49,795 bases of DNA from Gammaproteobacteria bacterium (GTDB lineage: Bacteria > Pseudomonadota > Gammaproteobacteria > Xanthomonadales > Xanthomonadaceae): the NCBI GenBank assembly GCA_025356635.1, contig JANXRY010000124.1, positions 1-49,795 of the forward strand, in the 5' to 3' direction. The notes under the pieces were generated by a model. That model saw only the letters and a program-made list of their open reading frames with translations. It was not told the DNA's origin and ran no database searches. Positions 40,286 through 48,584 of the stretch are shown here, one piece after another. The translations under genes were made by a program, and so were the position numbers. The first letter of the stretch is position 1. Every line of letters begins with the position of its first letter.

Positions 40286-40832
40286 ATTCGCCGGTCAGCG
40301 TGCTGACGGTGATCTTCTCGCCGTTGCAGATGTATTCCGGAACCTGGATCTCGATGCCGGTATTCAGGCGCGCCGGCTTCGGGCGCTTGGTGGCGGTGCC
40401 ACCCTTGAGTTCCGGCGGCGTCTCGACCACTTCCAGAACCACGCTCGGCGGCAGCTGCAACGCGACCGGAAGGTCCTCGATGATCTGGATGTAGCAACCG
40501 GCGAGGCCCTCGGTGATGTAGCCGGCGGCATCGCCGACGACATTGGCGTCGAGCATGTACTGCGTGTAGTCCTCGTTGTCCATGAACACGAAGGCGTCGC
40601 CATCCTTGTACGAGAACGTCGCCTCGCGCCGGCTCAGTTCGACTTCCTTCAACTCGTCGTCGGCGCGCAGGCTCAGGTCGAACTTGGTTCCGCCCGGCAC
40701 GCTGTACATGATGAAACGGAAGGTCACATTGCCGCTGCGACCTTGCGCGGCGCTGCGTTCGATGTCGCGCACCTGGTAGACGGTGTTGTTGTGTTCGACG
40801 ACGTTGCCTTTCTTGATCTCTGCGGCTTTCAT
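40269..40832 (-). CDS. yeiP: Elongation factor P-like protein EfpL (YeiP)
   Basis: Three-domain EF-P paralogue of 187 residues that relieves ribosome stalling. [40 protein letters not shown] and [18 protein letters not shown] are family motifs. The domain I tip (SAAQGRSGN) has Arg where EF-P has the modified Lys34, so no EpmA/EarP-type modification is expected. It has a strong GGTGGAG site before ATG 40830-40832. A perfect hairpin lies just upstream of that site. Confidence 0.93.
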   Translation of the reverse strand: MKAAEIKKGNVVEHNNTVYQVRDIERSAAQGRSGNVTFRFIMYSVPGGTKFDLSLRADDELKEVELSRREATFSYKDGDAFVFMDNEDYTQYMLDANVVGDAAGYITEGLAGCYIQIIEDLPVALQLPPSVVLEVVETPPELKGGTATKRPKPARLNTGIEIQVPEYICNGEKITVSTLTGEFNGRA

Positions 40833-40845
40833 ATTTGATTCTCCA

Positions 40846-40867
40846 CCTCTCCCGTTGACGGGAGAGG
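40846..40867. repeat. Hairpin upstream of efpL, common CCTCTCCC/GGGAGAGG type
   Basis: A perfect 10-bp inverted repeat with a 2-nt loop, followed on the plus strand by GCGGGGTGAGGG. This arrangement (CCTCTCCC...GGGAGAGG...GGGGTGAGGG) is like a very widespread proteobacterial repeat. On the minus strand the right arm abuts the efpL ribosome site, so it may sequester it or end the upstream gene. Confidence 0.55.
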
Positions 40868-40882
40868 GCGGGGTGAGGGTGG

Positions 40883-41653
40883 TTATTTTGGTGCGAGGCG
40901 CACGGCGCCATCGAGGCGGATGGTTTCGCCATTGAGGTAGCGGTTGCCGAGGATGAAGGCGATGGTGTCGGCGAATTCTTCCGGCCGCCCCAGCCGCGAT
41001 GGGAACGGGATCGAGGCACTTAGCGATTGCTGCACGGCTTCGGACATGCCGTCGACCATCGGCGTCCAGAAGATGCCCGGGGCAACGGTCATCACCCGGA
41101 TGCCGAAGCGCGCCAGTTCGCGCGCCATCGGCAGGGTCATGGCGACCACGCCGCCTTTCGACGCGGAATAGGCGGCCTGGCCGATCTGGCCTTCGTAGGC
41201 CGCGACCGAGGCGGTATTGATGATCACGCCGCGCTCGCCGTCGTCGCCGGCATCGTTGTGCTGCATCAGGTTGGCGGCGGCCTTGGCGATGTTGAAACTT
41301 CCAACCAGGTTGACCATTACCGTCGTCGAGAATTGCTTCAGCGGCATTGGCGCCTCGCGGCCGAGCACGCGGCCGGCGCCGAGGATGCCGGCGCAGTTGA
41401 TCGCGGTGTTCAGGCCGCCAAGGGCTTCCTTCGCTGCGGCGACGTTGGCCTCGACGCCGGCTTCGTCGGAAACATCGGTGCGGAAGTAAAGCGCGTTGCC
41501 GACGCCGAGTTCGGCGACGGCTTCGGCGCCCTTGTCGTCGTTGATGTCGAACAGGGCGACCTTGCCGCCGTGGGCGACGATGTGCCGGGCGACGGCCAGA
41601 CCGAGGCCGGAAGCGCCGCCGGTGACGATGGCGCGGACGTTGCTGAGTTGCAT
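40883..41653 (-). CDS. Short-chain dehydrogenase, 3-hydroxyacyl-CoA dehydrogenase type 2-like
   Basis: An SDR of 256 residues: NAD-binding [15 protein letters not shown], catalytic YSASKGG (Tyr-x3-Lys) with the preceding Ser in [11 protein letters not shown], and the end [14 protein letters not shown]. The whole pattern matches HSD17B10-like 3-hydroxyacyl-CoA dehydrogenases, which act on branched and short acyl-CoA. It lies downstream of the liu genes. A TAAAAT at 41682-41687 upstream could give it its own promoter. Confidence 0.88.
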   Translation of the reverse strand: MQLSNVRAIVTGGASGLGLAVARHIVAHGGKVALFDINDDKGAEAVAELGVGNALYFRTDVSDEAGVEANVAAAKEALGGLNTAINCAGILGAGRVLGREAPMPLKQFSTTVMVNLVGSFNIAKAAANLMQHNDAGDDGERGVIINTASVAAYEGQIGQAAYSASKGGVVAMTLPMARELARFGIRVMTVAPGIFWTPMVDGMSEAVQQSLSASIPFPSRLGRPEEFADTIAFILGNRYLNGETIRLDGAVRLAPK

Positions 41654-41681
41654 GGGATATAACCGTGCTGGAAAACCGACA

Positions 41682-41687
41682 TTTTAG
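41682..41687 (-). promoter_or_regulatory. Putative SDR -10 element
   Basis: On the minus strand TAAAAT followed by GTCGGT would start transcription near 41675, leaving a leader of about 22 nt. It sits next to the palindromic repeat 41701-41773. Confidence 0.4.
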
Positions 41688-41700
41688 CGCATGAGCCTCG

Positions 41701-41773
41701 GTGGGAGGGGTTCAGCCACGACGTCGTTGGCGGCGCTAAGTCGGGGCCGAACCCCTTGCACAAGAGGCCCCTA
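41701..41773. repeat. REP-like palindromic element (copy 3)
   Basis: GTGGGAGGGGTTCAGCC at 41701-41717 pairs through AGGGGTTCAGCC (41706-41717) with GGCCGAACCCCT (41745-41756), one G-T wobble. The loop contains the perfect palindrome ACGACGTCGT (41718-41727), and the element ends with GGCCCCTAC. The AGCCACGAC core resembles copies 1 and 2 (AGCCGCGA). The GNAT stop lies at its end. Confidence 0.5.
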
Positions 41774-42256
41774 CAAATCCAGCAGGTAGAAGGAATCGCA
41801 ACCGCCGTGGCCGGTGGCGCCCATCGAGCAGGAAATGCGCTTGAATCCACTACGCTCGTACAGGCGCATGGCCGCGTCCATGCCGCTCAACGTTTCCAGA
41901 TAGCACTTCGTGAAACCGATGTCGCGCGCGGCGTCCAGGCAACGCTGCATCATTGCTGCGCCCGCGCCCTGGCCGCGCAGCGCCGGCAGGAAATACATCT
42001 TGCGCAGTTCGCAGACATTCGGGTCTCCGCCGACCAGCGGCGCCACGCCGCCGCCGCCCATCACCACGCCGTCCGACACCACGACGAAATAGGCGCAACG
42101 AGGCTCGGAATAGGCCTTGGACATCCAGTCCACTTCCGGATCGTTGATCGCGAAGCCGTCGCCGGTCGCGCCGAATTCCGGCATCACGGTACGAATCACA
42201 GTGGCCATGGTGGCGTCGTCGCGCGGCTCTATGGGTCGTATCGTGAACGCAGTCAT
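41771..42256 (-). CDS. GNAT-family N-acetyltransferase
   Basis: A 161-residue acyltransferase: IRPIEPRDDATMATVIR, YFLPALRGQGAGAAMMQRCLDAA (acetyl-CoA loop) and YERSGFKRI. Substrate not predictable. It overlaps the mvaB-like gene by 4 nt and is probably the last gene of the liu operon. The stop sits in the REP-like element. Confidence 0.88.
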   Translation of the reverse strand: MTAFTIRPIEPRDDATMATVIRTVMPEFGATGDGFAINDPEVDWMSKAYSEPRCAYFVVVSDGVVMGGGGVAPLVGGDPNVCELRKMYFLPALRGQGAGAAMMQRCLDAARDIGFTKCYLETLSGMDAAMRLYERSGFKRISCSMGATGHGGCDSFYLLDL

Positions 42257-43149
42257 GATTGCTTGCTCGCAAGATTGACCCGACTGCCGCTGGGGCGACC
42301 GAGCAGGGTGGAAAGCCAGCGTCCGGTCGCGACCAGAGCATCAAGATTCACGCCGGTAGGCATTCCCATGCCTTCGAGCATGTAGACCACGTCTTCGCTG
42401 GCGACATTTCCGCTGGCGCCGGGCGCATACGGGCAGCCGCCAGTGCCGGAGACCGCGGCATCGACCACACGCACGCCTTCTTCGAGGCAGGCCAGGATAT
42501 TGGCCAAGGCCTGGCCGCGGGTGTCGTGGAAATGCACTGCCTGCGCGCTCATCGGAATTTCAGTGGCGACCGCTTTCAGCATCGCCCGCGCCTTGCCCGG
42601 CGTGCCGATGCCGATGGTGTCGCCGAGCGAGATTTCGTAGCAACCGAGTTCGTGCAAGCGCTTGGCCACGCGCACGACATCGGCCAGCGGCACTTCGCCC
42701 TGGTAGGGACAACCCAGTACCGTTGAAACATAGCCGCGCACTTTCACGCCATCGGCGCAGGCGCGCTCGATTACCGGCAGGAAACGCTCGATGCTCTCGT
42801 CTATGCCGGCATTGATGTTCTTGCGGTTGAACGCTTCCGAAGCGGCGGTGAACACCGCGATTTCATCTGCACCAACCGCGCGGGCGCGCTCATAACCTTG
42901 CAGGTTCGGTACCAGCACGGGATAGGCGACCCCCGGCTTGCGCTGCAGTCCGGAAAAAACTTCGCTGGCATCAGCCAGTTGCGGCACCCACTTCGGACTG
43001 ACGAAGCTGGTCGCTTCGATAGACGGCAAGCCAGTCTCGGCCAGCCGTTCGATCAATTCTATTTTCTGCGCGGCTGGCAGGATCGTTTTTTCGTTCTGCA
43101 AGCCATCGCGTGGGCCGACTTCGACGATGCGAACGTGCTCGGCCATCAT
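42253..43149 (-). CDS. liuE: Hydroxymethylglutaryl-CoA lyase
   Basis: Cleaves HMG-CoA to acetoacetate and acetyl-CoA at the end of leucine breakdown. The 298 residues hold EVGPRDGLQNEK and HFHDTRGQALAN (metal ligands) and the catalytic-Cys loop GTGGCPYAPGASGNVASED. Two adjacent ATG codons (43147-43149 and 43144-43146) are possible; the first overlaps the lipoprotein stop. Also called mvaB. Confidence 0.96.
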   Translation of the reverse strand: MMAEHVRIVEVGPRDGLQNEKTILPAAQKIELIERLAETGLPSIEATSFVSPKWVPQLADASEVFSGLQRKPGVAYPVLVPNLQGYERARAVGADEIAVFTAASEAFNRKNINAGIDESIERFLPVIERACADGVKVRGYVSTVLGCPYQGEVPLADVVRVAKRLHELGCYEISLGDTIGIGTPGKARAMLKAVATEIPMSAQAVHFHDTRGQALANILACLEEGVRVVDAAVSGTGGCPYAPGASGNVASEDVVYMLEGMGMPTGVNLDALVATGRWLSTLLGRPSGSRVNLASKQS

Positions 43150-43715
43150 TTCTTTCCGGATGCGACGCGTTGAAAGCGGGCCGGCTCGCCGGTGAAAAAA
43201 CCTGGCTCGCGGAGTGCTTTGGTATCGATCGGCGCAAGCAATCGGTTCGCCAATACGCCGTCGTAGCGGCGAACCTCGCCATTGATTTTATTGTCGATGA
43301 TCCGGTGGGACACAGCGCGGTTGTCCGGCATTTCCAGGGTCAAAGAGTTCTCGGTCAGCAAGTAGCGAAGGACAAAAAAATCACCGGCCGGCGGCAGCTG
43401 CTTGGCATCGAAGCGTTTTGCGGCCCAAGCGGCATCGACCCAGAGATAATGGGCGTCGCCATCGACACCCAGATGCGCTTGCACTGGTTCGCCTTCGTTA
43501 CGCACGCCATTGTCGTGGTCAATGAAGAGCACTCGACAGGATGCGTCGATGCGAAGCTCGACGTCGTCGGTTTTTTTTTCTTCTGATCCCGGGGCAGTCC
43601 AGTGTCCGGCCAGCGCGGAGTCGCATGCGATTTCCGCCACTGGAGGCGCCTGGAAACTGGTGGATTCACAGGCGGCCAGTAATAAACAGCTTGCGACTAT
43701 GCACAGGGTTTTCAT
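43146..43715 (-). CDS. Predicted lipoprotein inserted in the liu operon
   Basis: A 189-residue protein with a lipobox (CLLLAAC, Cys15). The mature part has a DSALAGHWTAPG start and a C-terminal RYDGVLANRLLAPIDTKAL stretch, possibly beta-rich. No known domain is obvious. It overlaps liuD and liuE by 4 nt each, so it is translated as part of the leucine-degradation operon. A +2 residue of Glu after Cys does not suggest retention in the inner membrane. Confidence 0.75.
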   Translation of the reverse strand: MKTLCIVASCLLLAACESTSFQAPPVAEIACDSALAGHWTAPGSEEKKTDDVELRIDASCRVLFIDHDNGVRNEGEPVQAHLGVDGDAHYLWVDAAWAAKRFDAKQLPPAGDFFVLRYLLTENSLTLEMPDNRAVSHRIIDNKINGEVRRYDGVLANRLLAPIDTKALREPGFFTGEPARFQRVASGKK

Positions 43716-45712
43716 GCGTCCTCCAATCGAACCAGCACGGCATCGGCTTCAACGAAATCCCCGACTTTTGCCTGTACTGCCGCAATGCGGCCAGCGCACG
43801 GCGCCTTCAGGCTCAATTCCATTTTCATGGCTTCCATCACGCCAAGTTCTTGGCCGGCGCAAACAATATCGCCAACACCCACCTTCAAGAGCACAACGCG
43901 CCCAGGCATTGGCGCCAACAGGCGGTTGCCGCCAGCGTTGACGCCGATATTTTCGGCTTGGTAGACCGGAACGCGTGAGAACGTCCAGCGGCGGTCGCCA
44001 TCGTGCAGGAATACATGCGCAGCATCGACCTGGCAGCGCCAGCGGCGAGCTTCGCCATCAAGGCGCGCGGTGAAGTGGCCTGCTTCCAGGTGTGCTCCTT
44101 CGATCTTGAATATGGCGCCGTCGGTTTCGATGCGGTAGTCGCCACCCGCGCCATGGGCAGTGAGTAACTGTCGCTGCTGCCGCCACCCCAACGACAACAC
44201 GCGCTGGCCGGCATGGCCCAGGCGCCAGCCATCGGAAATCGCCCAGGGCGAATGTGGGTCGTTGGTCCTGCGTGCCTGTGCCCGAACCTTGCGCTCGTCA
44301 TGCAATAGACAGGCGCATGCGGCGGCGGCGAGGACATCAGCGCCGGGCGGCGTTGCCGGAGGAAACACCTCGGCGAAATGAGCGTCCAGGAAACTGGTGT
44401 CGATGCGGCCTTCGGTCACCGAGGGATGCCGGATCAGACGCTCGAGGAATTCGACATTCGATTTCGGACCGACTACTTCGCAATCGGCCAACGCCTCGCG
44501 CAATCGCGCCAGGGCGCGCGTGCGGTCCTGATCGTGCACGACGAGTTTTGCGATCATCGGGTCGTAGAAGATCGTGACGACGTCGCCTTCGACCACGCCG
44601 GTATCGATGCGCGTTCCTGCATCGGTTTTCGGAAAGCGCAGGCGTTCGAGGCGGCCCGAGCCCGGCAAGAAACCGTTCTCGGCATCTTCGGCATACAAAC
44701 GAACTTCGATAGCGTGGCCGTGTTGGCGGATGTCTTCCTGTGCCAGTGGCAATGGTTCGCCGGCGGCGACACGCAACTGCCATTCGACCAGGTCCAGCCC
44801 GGTCACCATTTCGGTCACCGGATGCTCCACCTGCAATCGGGTGTTGATCTCCATGAAGTAAAAACCGCCATCGCTGCCAACGATGAATTCCACTGTGCCG
44901 GCGTTGCGATAGTCGATTGCGCGTGCTGCTTGCACGGCGGCCGCGCCCATGCGTTCGCGCATGGTTGGCGTGAGCAAGGGCGAGGGCGATTCTTCCAGTA
45001 CTTTCTGGTAACGACGCTGCGCCGAACATTCGCGCTCGCCCAGATGGATCGCGTGGCCGTGATCGTCGGCGAAGACCTGGATCTCGATATGTCGCGGCTG
45101 TTCAAGGTAACGTTCCAGGAGCACGCGATCGCGGCCGAAGGCACTGGCCGCTTCGCGCCGGCAAGATTCCAGCGCCGCGGCGAATTCGCCTGCCGTACGG
45201 ACGATGCGCATGCCCTTGCCGCCGCCACCATGTGCGGCCTTGATCATCACGGGGTAACCGATGCGATCGGCTTCGGATTGCAGTTGCGTTGCGTCCTGGT
45301 TTTCGCCGGTATAGCCGGGCACGACCGGTACACCCGCTGCCGCCATGAGATCTTTCGCACCGGCCTTGCTGCCCATCTTGCGCATCGAGGCGCCGGGAGG
45401 GCCAATGAAAGTCAGGCCTGCCGCTGCCACTGCATCGGCGAAATCGGCGTTCTCGGACAGGAACCCGTAACCAGGATGGATGGCTTGCGCGCCTGAACGC
45501 AACGCCGCCGCGATGATGATATCGCTGCGCAAGTAACTGTCCTGGGGGCGCGAACCACCGATTGGCCAGGCTTCGTCGGCCAAACGCACGTGTTGCGCGC
45601 TGGCGTCGGCTTCGGAATAAACAGCGACCGTACGAATGCCGAAACGGCGACAGGTGCGGATGACGCGGCAGGCGATTTCGCCGCGATTGGCGATCAGGAT
45701 CTTGTCGAACAT
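43712..45712 (-). CDS. liuD: 3-methylcrotonyl-CoA carboxylase biotin-containing alpha subunit
   Basis: A 666-residue biotin carboxylase/BCCP fusion. FDKILIANRGEIACRVIRTC, the ATP grasp GGGGKGMRIV, ECSAQRRYQKVLEESPS and EINTRLQVEHPVTEMVTG are standard; the biotin lysine is in EAMKMELS (about residue 630). Context with liuC, liuE and the carboxyltransferase liuB makes methylcrotonyl-CoA the probable substrate rather than propionyl- or geranyl-CoA. Its ATG shares one base with the liuC stop (TGATG). Confidence 0.93.
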   Translation of the reverse strand: MFDKILIANRGEIACRVIRTCRRFGIRTVAVYSEADASAQHVRLADEAWPIGGSRPQDSYLRSDIIIAAALRSGAQAIHPGYGFLSENADFADAVAAAGLTFIGPPGASMRKMGSKAGAKDLMAAAGVPVVPGYTGENQDATQLQSEADRIGYPVMIKAAHGGGGKGMRIVRTAGEFAAALESCRREAASAFGRDRVLLERYLEQPRHIEIQVFADDHGHAIHLGERECSAQRRYQKVLEESPSPLLTPTMRERMGAAAVQAARAIDYRNAGTVEFIVGSDGGFYFMEINTRLQVEHPVTEMVTGLDLVEWQLRVAAGEPLPLAQEDIRQHGHAIEVRLYAEDAENGFLPGSGRLERLRFPKTDAGTRIDTGVVEGDVVTIFYDPMIAKLVVHDQDRTRALARLREALADCEVVGPKSNVEFLERLIRHPSVTEGRIDTSFLDAHFAEVFPPATPPGADVLAAAACACLLHDERKVRAQARRTNDPHSPWAISDGWRLGHAGQRVLSLGWRQQRQLLTAHGAGGDYRIETDGAIFKIEGAHLEAGHFTARLDGEARRWRCQVDAAHVFLHDGDRRWTFSRVPVYQAENIGVNAGGNRLLAPMPGRVVLLKVGVGDIVCAGQELGVMEAMKMELSLKAPCAGRIAAVQAKVGDFVEADAVLVRLEDA

Positions 45713-46512
45713 CAGTGGCCTACCCAGTGCGGCGCACGCTTATCGAAAAAGGCGGATAGGCCTTCCTGGCCTTCGTTCGACACACGCAAACGGGCGATCA
45801 GTGCGGCATTTTCTTCGTCGATGCGTTGCATCGATTCAGCGGTCATGCCGGCCATGCGCAGCGCCAGGCGCTTGGCTTCGCCCTGCGCCGATGGACCACC
45901 TTTGCCCAACCAATGCAGGCACCGCTCCACGGCTTCGTCGAGTTGAGCTGGTTCTACGCACTGGTGCAACAGGCCGATGCGCTCGGCTTCGCGGGCATCG
46001 AATACTTCCGCACCCACGAACATCCTACGCGCGTGGCGCAGGCCGATCGCTGCGATCACATAAGGCGAAATCACGGCAGGAACCAGCCCGAGTTTGACCT
46101 CGCTGAGCGAGAATTTCGCGCCGTCCACGCCGATGGCGAGATCGCAGCAGGCGATCAGACCGACGCCGCCGCCATAAGCCGAGCCATTGACGCGGGCGAG
46201 GGTGGGTTTGGACAAGAAATTCAGGGTCCGCATCAGTGTCGCCAGGCGCAGCGAGTCGGCGCGGTTGTCTTCTTCACTGGCGCTGGCCATACGCCGCATC
46301 CAGTTCAGATCGGCGCCGGCCGAGAAGGTGGTGCCAGCGCCGGTCAGAACCACGGCGCGAACCCCGGGCTCGGCATCGAGTGCGAGCAAGGTCTCCGTCA
46401 GCTCCAGGATCAGCCCGTCATCGAAAGCGTTATGGACCTCGGGACGCTGCAAGGCGACCTGGGCCGTAGTTCCGTGGTGTTCGATCCGCAGGGAGGTCGA
46501 GGCTGGGGGCAT
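45712..46512 (-). CDS. liuC: Methylglutaconyl-CoA hydratase
   Basis: Crotonase of 266 residues. The oxyanion-hole segments FSAGADLNWM and SAYGGGVGLIACCDLAIG and the FSLSEVKLGLVPAVISPYV block match enoyl-CoA hydratases of the LiuC type. It hydrates methylglutaconyl-CoA between LiuBD and LiuE. It starts next to the iron-operon control region (118 nt divergent spacer). No good -10 with the six-base spacing is seen here. Confidence 0.92.
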   Translation of the reverse strand: MPPASTSLRIEHHGTTAQVALQRPEVHNAFDDGLILELTETLLALDAEPGVRAVVLTGAGTTFSAGADLNWMRRMASASEEDNRADSLRLATLMRTLNFLSKPTLARVNGSAYGGGVGLIACCDLAIGVDGAKFSLSEVKLGLVPAVISPYVIAAIGLRHARRMFVGAEVFDAREAERIGLLHQCVEPAQLDEAVERCLHWLGKGGPSAQGEAKRLALRMAGMTAESMQRIDEENAALIARLRVSNEGQEGLSAFFDKRAPHWVGH

Positions 46513-46566
46513 GGCAGTACATAACGAGGCAGGGCTTGAATCTTAACTGGGATGCGGGAAAGGGGC

Positions 46567-46598
46567 TTGCATTATAAATACGAATCGTTATCATTACG
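46567..46598 (+). promoter_or_regulatory. Iron-operon promoter with putative Fur box
   Basis: TTGCAT (46567-46572), 16-bp spacer, TATCAT (46589-46594) form a promoter. The 19-mer at 46580-46598 (ACGAATCGTTATCATTACG) matches the Fur consensus at 12 of 19 positions, with an intact TTATCATTA half, and covers the -10. This predicts repression by Fe-Fur of the FTR1 operon. It lies in the 118-nt spacer divergent to liuC. Confidence 0.5.
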
Positions 46599-46630
46599 AA
46601 CAAGCCAGTCACTCATGCCTTGGTAAAAAC

Positions 46631-47470
46631 ATGATTCCCAATCTAATCATTGTATTCCGAGAGGTTCTTGAGGCTGCCCTCATTATCAGTATCGTGGCGG
46701 CCGCGACCCGTGGTGTGACTGGCCGGGCGCTGTGGATCGGTTCCGGGCTCGTGCTGGGCCTGATCGGCGCCTTGGCAGTAGCCGGATCTGCCGAGGCTCT
46801 CGCTGGTGCAATGAGCGGCATGGGCCAGGAATGGTTCAATGCCATCGTCTTGCTGGCCGCAGTGGTCATGATTGGCTGGCATGTTGTCTGGATGGCGCGG
46901 CACGGGAAGCAGCTCGCCCTGCACATGAAGGCGGTCGGGGGGGCGGTGTCCGGAGGCCAGCGGCCGATGACTGCCTTGCTGGTCGTGGTAGCACTGGCGG
47001 TACTGCGCGAAGGCTCGGAAGTGGTGTTGTTCGGCTACGGGCTGTACGCCGGCGGTTCGTCAATGAATGATTTGCTGATTGGGGGCGGGCTCGGTGTGCT
47101 GCTTGGTGTGTTGGTCGGATTCGCACTCTATTTCGGCTTGCTGAAAATCCCGATGCGCCATTTCTTCGGAGCCACCAACGGCTTGTTGGTATTGGTTGCC
47201 GCAGGCTTGGCCAGCAGCGCCGCCGGTTTCCTGGTGCAGGCCGATGTTCTGCCAGCGTTGGCAAATCCGCTCTGGGATAGCAGCTGGTTGCTTGGCGACG
47301 AGTCCCTCCTGGGCCGTACCTTGCATGTTCTGATTGGTTACACCGCCCAGCCCTGCGGAATGCAGATGGTGTTCTACGCCGCCACGGTCGCTTTGCTAGT
47401 AGTAGGCATGCGCATGTTCCGGCTTCCTGCGCCAGCGATGGCCGCGCCTGCACCCTCATTCTCAGTCTGA
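46631..47470 (+). CDS. FTR1-family high-affinity iron permease
   Basis: A 279-residue membrane protein with about seven helices. It has both REXXE-type iron motifs, REVLE (residues 10-14) and REGSE (126-130), which bind Fe3+ during transport. Bacterial members (EfeU, FetM) use a partner protein that oxidises or presents iron; here the cupredoxin-like gene 12 nt downstream is the candidate. Ribosome-site similarity before ATG 46631 is weak. No EfeO or EfeB gene is present. Confidence 0.92.
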   Translation: MIPNLIIVFREVLEAALIISIVAAATRGVTGRALWIGSGLVLGLIGALAVAGSAEALAGAMSGMGQEWFNAIVLLAAVVMIGWHVVWMARHGKQLALHMKAVGGAVSGGQRPMTALLVVVALAVLREGSEVVLFGYGLYAGGSSMNDLLIGGGLGVLLGVLVGFALYFGLLKIPMRHFFGATNGLLVLVAAGLASSAAGFLVQADVLPALANPLWDSSWLLGDESLLGRTLHVLIGYTAQPCGMQMVFYAATVALLVVGMRMFRLPAPAMAAPAPSFSV

Positions 47471-47482
47471 CCGGAGCCATCG

Positions 47483-47803
47483 ATGCGTTTATTGGTGATT
47501 CTTGTCTTGTGTCTGTTGTCGGCCACCGCCTGGGCCGGCATTCCCGAGGTCAGGCTGAACATTCGCAACCATCGCTACGTTCCCGTCGAGTTGGTGATCC
47601 CGGCCAATACCAAGGTGAAACTTCTGGTGGTCAACGAAGACGCCACGCCCGAAGAATTCGAGAGCCATGCACTCAACCGCGAAAAACTCGTCACCGGCAA
47701 CGCCACCATCACCGTCTACATCGGTCCGCTGAAACCGGGGCGGTATCCGTTTTTTGGCGATTTCCATCAGGACACGGCGCAAGGCGCCTTGATCGTCCGC
47801 TAA
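47483..47803 (+). CDS. Periplasmic cupredoxin-like protein
   Basis: A 106-residue protein with a signal peptide (LLVILVLCLLSATAWA) and one cupredoxin-like beta domain: FESHALNREKL, GPLKPGRYPFFGDFHQD, ALIVR. The mature part has no cysteine, so a type 1 copper site is not expected; conserved Asp, Glu and His (NEDATPEEFESH, GDFHQD) suggest an iron or other metal site like the small domain of EfeO. It has GGAG before ATG 47483. It probably delivers iron to the FTR1 permease. Confidence 0.75.
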   Translation: MRLLVILVLCLLSATAWAGIPEVRLNIRNHRYVPVELVIPANTKVKLLVVNEDATPEEFESHALNREKLVTGNATITVYIGPLKPGRYPFFGDFHQDTAQGALIVR

Positions 47804-47830
47804 CCAGAATCAACATCTCGAAGGGATTTC

Positions 47831-48568
47831 ATGATGCGCAAGAATTTCCTGGCGCAAGCCATTTCTTTGTCATTTGTCGCGTGTTCGCCGCTGGCTATGG
47901 CTGGTCCGGCCGATACCGTCTACTCTCCGGTGGTCGAACAGGGCGAGACCGAATTCGAACTGCGTGGCGGTTATCGCGATTTCAGCGGTGGCCCGAGCGA
48001 GCATGCCTTCGTGTTCGATGTCGGTTATGGCGTGACGCAATGGTGGCGCACCGAACTCGTGCTGGAGTATTCGTCCGAGGGCGGCAATCCGGGCAAGCTC
48101 GAAGCCTGGGAATGGGAAAACGTTTTCGTGCTCACCGAGCAAGGCAAATACTGGGCCGATGTCGGCCTGTTTGCCGAATACGAACATGGTTTTGCGGCCG
48201 GCCCGGATGTACTCAAGATCGGCCCGATGCTCCAGAAAGACATCGCCGGTACCGTCGCCAACCTCAACTTGTTGTTCAAGCACGAAGTCGGTATCGGCGC
48301 CAGCGATGCGACCGAACTGGACTACACTTGGCAGGTGAAGTGGCTGGGCAAGCCGGCGCTCGAGTGGGGCGTGCAGGGCATCGGCGGGTTGGGCGAACTC
48401 GGCCATCTCGGTCGCGACGACAGCCACAGCATCGGACCGGCCCTGTTCGGTATGCAGCAACTCGCGGACGGCAACAAGGTCTCGTACAACGCCGCCGTGT
48501 TGGCCGGATTGAACCCGGCTGCGCCGGACGTTACCGTGCGATTTCAGGTCGAGTACGAAATGTACTGA
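47831..48568 (+). CDS. Predicted outer-membrane beta-barrel protein of the iron operon
   Basis: A 245-residue protein with a signal peptide ending at AMAG and many alternating aromatic/Gly strands (TEFELRGGYRDF, FVFDVGYGVTQWWRTELVLEYS, FAEYEHGF), ending VRFQVEYEMY with the C-terminal aromatic typical of outer-membrane barrels. Function unknown; being last after FTR1 and the cupredoxin, it may let iron cross the outer membrane. GGGAA-type site (AAGGGA) before ATG 47831. Its 3' end meets liuB after 16 nt. Confidence 0.72.
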   Translation: MMRKNFLAQAISLSFVACSPLAMAGPADTVYSPVVEQGETEFELRGGYRDFSGGPSEHAFVFDVGYGVTQWWRTELVLEYSSEGGNPGKLEAWEWENVFVLTEQGKYWADVGLFAEYEHGFAAGPDVLKIGPMLQKDIAGTVANLNLLFKHEVGIGASDATELDYTWQVKWLGKPALEWGVQGIGGLGELGHLGRDDSHSIGPALFGMQQLADGNKVSYNAAVLAGLNPAAPDVTVRFQVEYEMY

Positions 48569-48584
48569 CGCGTTGGTGAAATAG

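Noticed and set aside
44378-45496. A 372-codon plus-strand open frame
   Set aside because: It is antisense to liuD, whose motifs and overlaps on both ends are clear.
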